A stretch of DNA of 64,000 nt from Acanthaster planci (lineage: Eukaryota > Echinodermata > Asteroidea > Valvatida > Acanthasteridae): positions 552,380-616,379 of the forward strand of contig NW_019091498.1 of NCBI RefSeq assembly GCF_001949145.1, in the 5' to 3' direction. The translations under genes and the position numbers were made by a program. Positions 52,701-61,700 of the stretch are shown piece by piece (position 1 is the first letter of the stretch; each line of letters starts with the position of its first letter). The notes below the pieces were generated by a model. The model had not been told where the DNA came from. It was given only the letters and a program-made list of their open reading frames with translations, and ran no database searches.

Positions 52701-55700
52701 ACAGCTCCGACTCCAACTGCGGCTTTGGTCGGATCAGCCACTTCAGAGAGTCGTTAACGGTGAGAAATATATATCTAAAACACAGGGTTTTCACCCAGTT
52801 TTTAAACCCTGTATGCTCAGTCGTGTTTGATATTCACGCCTCCACGTTTTCATCGGTTTGCCAGCTTCCAGGTTTAAGCCCTCACTGAATTCCAAATGCA
52901 GTGGAAGATTCACTGACCAGTTTGGCTTCAGAAAAAGAAGATAAGAGTGTGGTGCCCAAATTACAACTTCAGATAGAGTTTAATATTTCTACTCTGTTGG
53001 AATTTAAAAGATGGTGCATCAGTCCTTGGGTTGCAGCACTCTGTCAGCTTTGCACAAACTTTCACAGTTGGAGTTAGCATACGAAAGAAGCTAGGCCTGT
53101 CCGAGCAGCAGGGTGTAGGCAGGCAGTCAGAGCTGTCACAGAATTGGCTGTTTTAGTGACAGATCTCTCGATATCTTGACGCCGAGTTGCGATAAACTTA
53201 GTTGCTGTCTTCCTGTGAACTAACTTTGTGCAGGAATTGATTGACGAGCAGCTACACAACCGGGAGATGTTGTACCTGATGTCATTTGGCACAGAGACGG
53301 ATGAGTTGTGGCATACACCGAGATACACCAACGTCAGGATGTAAGTGCTGCCGTGCTTTAAGCAGTGGGCCAAGAGCAAGCTGCAGAGAGCTGAAATGAG
53401 CCATTTACATTGGTTGTGATTTGCCAAATGACCAGGCTGATATAGCCGACCTACAGTGATCTACAGTCATTGGCAAAAGTTTAGGACCACCCATAGAAAA
53501 TGCGTTAACCTGAAGGAAAACCAAACTTTAAACCAATCAATCATGGCAACTGATGTTTATTTTAAGTGTGTATCCTTGGTACCTTGGTTAAACATTTTGA
53601 CTACATTTCCATGATTTGACATGTTAACAGTCTAATATTCAGTGTGCCCTCCCTTATTTCTGATTGCTTAGACTGACTTTTGTTTACCCATGCTGCCTTG
53701 CAGACAAAATGTCATACAAGACCTGCCTTTGCAAAAAATTTCATTCAAATGGGTATATAGCACTACACCAGTGTTATGCACCACTGTAAAATCATGTGAA
53801 GTAATCATTCAGTGAGACAGTGTAATGCAGGCCCAGTGACAGAAATACCAATAAAATTTCAGGTGGTCTTAAACTTTTGCAAATGACTGTACAATGATCC
53901 ACAGTGCGCTTCATTTTGTGCACGCGCTGTTGAAATACTGGTTACTGACATTTTTGCCTGTCGCAAAAAGGGTTTGTTTTGTAAAAAAACGTTACCAGCT
54001 AACATATCGTGATGTTCGTTGCGTGCGTCTTTTTCTCAGCTGACTTGACACATACATTCGCTCATTAGTATGAGCCCCACGCTGGACCATGAGAGGACGC
54101 ACTTTTTCCTAGCAACTCAGGCTTCTTTGGTTGGAGCTGCACTTACCCAGTTCACTGACAACTATGAAATGCAGTCGTTACGGTCACGTTGCTACCAAGA
54201 GAACGAACACTCCCAACCAACATGACTCTTTTCAACCATTGAGGGGGTGCTTTTGCTCGTGGCCAATTATCTACTGAGAACAAAAGAAAACAATATGTGT
54301 GTTCCCAATCCATGTGAAATTTGCTACCCAACATAACACAATAAATCACAAGTCACCGGACCCACTTGAAGACCTCACAAAAATTCTTGTGCTATGTAAA
54401 CCAATAGGATTAAGACTCATTTCATGGGATCCGATCACATTTATAGATTTATATCATATGATGCTCTATTGGTGATATTTGTTAGATATTAAAATTGAAG
54501 GGGCGTGATCTCTCTCCGTAGCCTGGATGAAGCACGCTATTGGGTTAACAGCCTATCAGGCATAGGGGGCTGCAACCTGTTAGCCGCCCTCAAGAAAGCC
54601 CTTAAGGTCAAGGACATCGACTCTATTGTTCTGGTCTTAGGAAGCTGGTAAGTCTACGAATATGTAGAATAATAAGTGACTCGAAAAATCCATCGAATTG
54701 AAAGCTGCTTGCATAATGGAGCGCTGCCCATAGACATGCTCTCCGATTTCCACATTGTTAGCATGATGTGGATCGATAGCAAGAACTGAAATGCAGTGGA
54801 GGGGACGTTGAACTTTCCACTTTCTCGTGCATCTCTAGGAATCTTAGACTTGGATATTTTAGTTAAATTAGAAGTCATTTCAGATAATCATTGACAGCCC
54901 ATTTTAGCCTTGTAATAATGTGTATTGAAGAAAGATTCCGGAATGTACATGCAGTGCCCCACAGTTTAAATGTGATGACGCCCAGATTTTGAAAGCCTGG
55001 CAGGTACGTTGTAACTACGGTGGGAGAGGAACAGAACTTGATTGGCTGCCTGGCTAGTTTCTGCTCAGTGGAGTGTGCCTACACCTTTCTGAACCGTTCC
55101 ATGGATATCTTAAAAACCTCAAGACACGGCATTTGTATAAAAGCTGGGAGTTTTCTGTGAGCCGAATACACTGTGTGACAGCCTGTGATGATATGTTAAG
55201 CTATACACGAATATTCTGTGGCGTCCAGTCACATGCAAAAAACATGTGTATGAAAAATACCCGTTTAGCCTTCTCGCTGGCATATTCTCTACACGTGGCA
55301 TTTCACTCACAGTTTTGAGACCAATTGTATAGTCAAGGTTTTTTTTAATTTGATTTTCTTCAACAACATTGTTTGATCAGCTTTGTCATTTGGATCCAGC
55401 TTATTATCAAATTCATTTTTGAGGGTGTTGTCCACTTTTTCAAAACTCTCTAGTCCCGATCAGAACGCAGAAGTTCTGGTGGAGTACATTGAGCAGTTCA
55501 CCGCAGGACGGCAGGTCCCACTGCACTGTGTGGCGTTTGACTGTAATAACCATCTCACTAATGTAAGTATCATTCCCTGCATTGGTTTGCAATAAGAGAG
55601 CAGTTAATGCAGAAATGTCCATTTGCCTGTGAACCAAAAAAAATTCATCCAAGCTGAATCGCAGTTTGCGATCTCCTGAAAATCACACTGTTGTTGTATC

Positions 55701-58700
55701 AACTGTTTTTTTTTTAATGCTAAAATAGAGCCACCCAAGCAGAGAGCTTCAAATTCCATACATGCAGGGTGGCTCAGTACCATCTTTCTAATTGTGGTGC
55801 CGCTGAAATTGGACATTAGGCCGCCCTCTTCGTGTGGCCATGCAGTGTTTCTGACGTTGGGTGTGACATCTAACTGCAAAGAGCAATGTGTGAAAAGTGG
55901 CCAATTAAAAAAAGGACACTTATGGGGGGAACAGTGCCACTTATTACAAAATGTTAGAAGAAAACAGGCATTTTGGGAAAAAAGGCACTTGTCCCCAAAT
56001 GTTTGGTGTTGGGGGGTAATACCCATATCTCTATCCTTCCTTGTCTTCCGTCCCCCTCCCCAAATAGCCACTGTCAATGGCTACGGCTGTTAGCCAGTGA
56101 CTCCTAAGATGTATGTGTTATTGCCGGGTGGTGAGGAGATAGCCACTAGGCACAGCAAATTTGATTTGGCCTCTCTGTCGATAGCAGTATTTTGCATGTC
56201 ATCAGCAACAAATTTCTTGCGTAAGGAGCCCACAAATCCAGCATCTATCCACCAAAAAAAGCAACAGGCATTCAACTGAAATTGCTCATTTTTCCTTACG
56301 GCTGTGAATGAAAACTTGACAAACTTTTCTGACTCCACTTCTAGATTCTCATCTATTGCCAGCTTCTTTTATTTCCATTATTCTCTCTTTCTCATTCCCC
56401 TGTTTGATCAAAATGCTAACACTGCAAATTTGTCCTGAACGTTTGCTGCAGAAGAAAAAGAAACACAACATCAAGGTACTCAGGGCCTTTTTTAAAGCTC
56501 TTTTTTAAGTACTTGTTATTTGCTAAGCATGACGCTTCATTGCTGCCTTAGCTGCTTCCCAGTTTACCAGTTTGCTCTCCTCACAACTTGCCGGGGTCAT
56601 GATTCCACAACCAACTTGTCCCGGGCATGGTATTTTTCTAAGCCCAAAATATCGACTGTTTAAACAAGAGAGCTGAACCACAGCCCTGTACAAATTGGAC
56701 TCGCAGCATATTCTGACCCTCGGTGGTCCTTTGGTCAAGATTTGTACAATGTTTGTTATGGAACCCGGTACATCTTGCCGGCTTGTTTGAAACTCCGAGG
56801 CATTGATGCGGAACGATATTTGCTTTCAGCACCAGTCCCTTGCTGCCTGAAGACTGCATACATGTTCAATCTTTGAGCCTCAGGCATGCAACTTTTCCTC
56901 GGATCAGCTGATTTCCTCGTTTTTCACCCCATACCCATGCCATTGAAAAATTGAAAAACACAGTTTAAGGTCTTGTAAGGATTAGAATTTTCTCATTTTT
57001 TCGCCACGATCCAAGTCGCACGCTTGGAGCCTCTTTCTTGTGTACAAGCTCACTAGAAATCCCTCATGTGTGGGGATGAGCATAGACACCTGCCACTGTG
57101 TACAGAATTCACCAGAACATATGTAAATGCCCTCTGTATTACAAGGCAGGAAATCCAAGCATGTTGGTTATACATCATGCATCATTAACCCTAACCCTCC
57201 AAGGGTTGCTGGCCCTAACGGTCCCCATTCACACAAAGCTAAACACCCATATGGGACTTTGTGCACAGAGGCTGTTGGGCTTTGTTTTTCTGAGGTATGC
57301 CAAACCCAATGCAAATGCCAGCTGTTATGGGCCTACCAGACCTATCCCCACAGAATTAAACACTTTACTACTGTTTAATTCTGTGTGGTTGGGGAAATTT
57401 AGGGTTAAAGTAATAGGTAATAGGATGTTTCCGTTACAAAGAGAATGGACCAATAGAGCAAAGTTAATTTTTGTCTCCTCTAAGTTGTGAAGCAGACCTA
57501 CTTGACATTGTAGATCGTTTGTCGATAGAGAAGGTAATGTGTATGTGCAAGTTACATTTTTTTTTCTGCTTTTCTGTTCACATTGATTTTATTGTTTAGC
57601 GTTGCTTTTGCATGAGGCGAAGGCTTTTGAGTGCTGCCTTGGTAATGCGCTTGTTCACTGTATTTAATTTTTATAATACGGTGTTGGTGGCATGTAACGC
57701 TTTGCAAGAATCTTAATTTTTTTCACAACTTCCTTTTCCTTTGCATCAAAAATTTGGAACACTCCCTTAAGAGTGCATTTCTGATTGATTGATTGATTGA
57801 TTTTTTTACTGCTTTTCTTTGCTTAACTCGGCTGCATGTTCTTTGCAATTGCGCATGCTACTTTACTACATGAGCGTGTGACAGTTTAACAAACATGCCC
57901 CAGTACTATGAAACTTGTGCATTAGCTGTAGAAGGGTTGTTTTGCCTAGCATTTGACTGGCCTGCATGCACTGATTATGATGAGAGACATTGTGTGTATC
58001 AGGGGATGGGAGTTTTCGCCACACAACTTGTGTCAGAAAGAGTAGTTATGATCTTCACCTGAGCAGTGTTATTACAAATGATCACATCAGGTCCCCATAA
58101 TGAAAAGAGAAAATTTCAATGACAAGGTTTTGCTTTTCCAGAGGGCAGTAGGCATGGACTGCTTCAGTTTTAAGTTTAGTCCGTCTTGAGCACAGGTTGC
58201 CCCTGAGGGCTTTGAAATTGGATTCATTTTACCCCATGAAATGTTGGTCAACAAACTTGGAACAGATGATGAAAATCAATCCTTACATCTGCTTACAAAT
58301 CCATGGTCAACATGGGAGGAATCAACCAAATTTTACAATTGCCTTTATGCGACCATTTTTTGTTGTCACTTGGTTGTTTTTAGTTGACACTACGCAAGCT
58401 GGCTGATATTTCGGGTGGCCGGTATCACGTCTATGCCTCAGGCTCAGAGGTAAGGTACACGTGATAATATTTTCAGTTGAGAGGCTCCTGAAGGAGATTT
58501 GGTCATTAAGGAATAATTTGACCCCAGAAACGGGTTGGTAAAAATACTTCATCGGCAGTGCGAGGTTTTGATCAAAATTTTGGAAAACTTAATCGCAAAG
58601 ACCAGGAGTCGGCTGCTATTGTACCTTTTCATTAATTCCGTGCAGTAACCTCAATGAAGTCACTTGCCCGGTCTTTGAAGTCACTATGGATAAACTGGAT

Positions 58701-61700
58701 CTTTTCATAACATGTACGTCCACTTCCCTTGGTGTGAGTGAACGTCAACAAAAGGCACTGAAGTGCCCGTCTTCAACAGAGATATTTGCAAGTTTTATTG
58801 CCAAATCTCAAACCATGCTGTTTGACATGGTGCCATTTGTGACATATGCATCGTCTCATCCCGATGTGCTAGGACAGAGTTTCTTCTGTTTTTTTGCCCC
58901 AATCCTCAGGAGCAAATCTACACGGGCACAGACATCACCATGCTCTTGAGGGAGATCAGAATAGCCCAGGACGTCATCAACAAGATACAGGAAATGAGGC
59001 AAGGCATGATGGGAGATGCCCTCATCAGCATACTCAACGAGGTCGGACAAATCAGCTCAATTTGTACAAGAAATTAAAATTAATTCACTCACGATGCTGT
59101 CTCAAAGAGAGTTGGGGGCAAAGTGACATGCCCGCAGTATCATTTAGTAACATCCAAAGCGCATAAAGAAGTCTGGGTTCCCAAACCAACTCGGCCCCAA
59201 CCAAATGATTTCAGGCTGTAATGGGGAGCTTACACTACATTGCATGGAGCCTGTTTGAAATGACGCAGTTCAGAAGGATGGGCCAAACACCAAAAAGATG
59301 TTTTTTTACGGGTGTTGGTGAATTGTGTTTTCACTGCAAATTTGGAAGGCAAGTCGATCTGTAAACCCAAAGCAAAATTCCCTTTTTTTAATAGAAAAAT
59401 AGCCTGCTGAGTGCCAGTCTAGTATTGGTCTTTAAAAGCATGGGTTTTATGATAGTTGGTGCACTATGTACAGTAGAGCCAACAGAAATTCACTGCATGG
59501 TGTTTATGGGTGTTGGTGCCTCATTTATAGCCAGAAAAAAAATTCACTGCAAAGCTGGAAGCCAAATCAGTCTGAAAAGCCAAAGCAAACGTCTCTTTTG
59601 CCGTTTTAAATACCAGCCTCTTAGCTGTACCATTCTCAATCCTTTATAGCATTCCATAATATTCCATTGGTTTCTACACAAATCAGACTGCTCCTTTTAA
59701 TGAGTTCTCTTCATTTTGGAAAAGCGTAGATATCCCTGGAGGTTCAGAAGCTGCCGCAGTCGCGGTTTCTACCCAGGCCCCCCAACCACGCCGGCCCTCT
59801 GGTCCTGGAAGAGCCCAGCTTCCTGCCGAAGACATCCGAGGAGTGGCTGCAACAGAATGGCCTCAAAGGTATTTACACGCCCTGATTTTTGGAGTTTTCA
59901 AAGGTCTTACAATTAGAAAAAACAAAATCTCAAAAAGTTCTCGCATACAGCCAACATCTTAGGAAGTTTGCTTATCCGCAATAAGCATGCAGGTGCCCAG
60001 AGCATGGTGATCTCGAAGAATGTTAAAACAGCATCTCAAGGATGGATTTGCATCAGGGAGATGTAAATTAATCTCCTCTCCCACATAAATCCATCCTTGA
60101 AAATAGTTGTTCGCGGTACCCGCTGCTACATCTGATTCAAACCAGCCAGCCGACACCAGCAAGCTCGGTGGTCGAGTGATTAAGACGTCTGCACTAGTAA
60201 GCAGGAGGTCATGGGTTCAAGTCCCACCCGAGTACGCTTGTGGTTTTTTTTTCACAAGCCTTCGCGGGCATACACTGAGTATACAGTGTTAAAATACACG
60301 TCAGGCAGGGCAAAAATTCAAAATTAGTTAAAACTGCAGATCACTGCAATGCATCGTACTCTTTTCGAATCGGTGCATAAAAACGATGCAGGACTTGATA
60401 CAATCGACCAACGGCCGTTGCATTTTAGTACACTCACTTTGTATCTCCATGCAACTTTATTATGTTTGTCCAGTTGCCTGAGGCAGAGTCACAACAAAAA
60501 GAAGCATTCATTGGGATCTGTGTTTTATCACAGTCTGGTTCCCAGACAAAAAACGCTCATGTCGTGCGCTCAACGATTGTGTTTAGTAAATGAACAGCAA
60601 CAGCGAGTGAGAAGACAGGACATTCGCACTGCAAGCACACACACTTTATATTCCCCACTGTGGATTTCCAATGTTGGCAGAGATGACTCTGTAGTCAAGT
60701 CTGTAGGCAAGTTCTCCAAAGTCCTCAAGTCTCAAGACGTAGGCAGTTGAAATGAACTTTTGACAAAGGCATACTTTTGTCTTCAATCTTCACCTGTTAC
60801 CGTTAACTAATTTGCACACTGATACGATGGACTTTCTGTTTGGCTGATGATGGACTTGCAAGGTTATATGTGTGACAGCCATAGACCTTGGTGTAGTGAT
60901 AATGTCGACACCTTCTGCACTATGCACGTAGTTAGCTCTTATCAGTTACTCAGGTCAACTTTTTCACCCCCAAAATATGCACTTTGCCTTTCATATGAAA
61001 TTGAATTGTATTCGACTTGAGTGTGGTAAACTAGTTGAATTTTTATCCACAGGGAAAAGGCTGTCCTTGTACCAGGTCTTGGCTCCAAATGCGTTCAACC
61101 AAATTGAAGAGTTCATTCCTATCATTAGGAAGTCTGTCAGGTCACAGACTCACGAGGTGAGCGGGAGAGTTATTGCGTTTACTGCATTTTCATCTCTTTT
61201 CCCAACAGCTTCTGGGATGATCCAAACATTCACACTCCACAGTTTGACAATCCAGTGGAAGGGTGGATTCCAGGCAAACCTTTTCCTGTAGTTTGGTAGA
61301 GAAATTAGGGCTTTATCAACAGTCGAAGCTTTGCATGGCGGAGATGCTATCTGATAGAATTCGTGGTGGCACTATGTAGAAATTCCTCTGTTGGGTTTTC
61401 AAATCCTTCCAGAAAGCAATGACCCAGTTTGAGTGGCACGACGGAACCATCAAGAACGTCCACGTGGACCCGGCGCTGCTCTTTGACTACCAGAAGCAGC
61501 TGGGCGCCACCGTCAAGCTGTACGAGAGAAGAGTAGACTGGCTCTCTAAGAGCAGTCGGAGGCTGTTTGGTACCCTGACTGAAAAGAGGTATTGTATACA
61601 GGGGTGTGGGATTTCCCCAGGATTTGATCGGTGACAAGATTTTGGATTCCAGAATCTCAGAATTTTTGAAGTCGAATCATTCAGGTTATGCTACTTTTTA

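Noticed and set aside
54152-55318. Short frames on both strands in the VWA3 introns
   Set aside because: No phase-compatible splice sites with the VWA3 chain and no domain pattern.
57185-57200. TTAACCCTAACCCT, telomere-like
   Set aside because: Only two units inside an intron; not a telomeric array.
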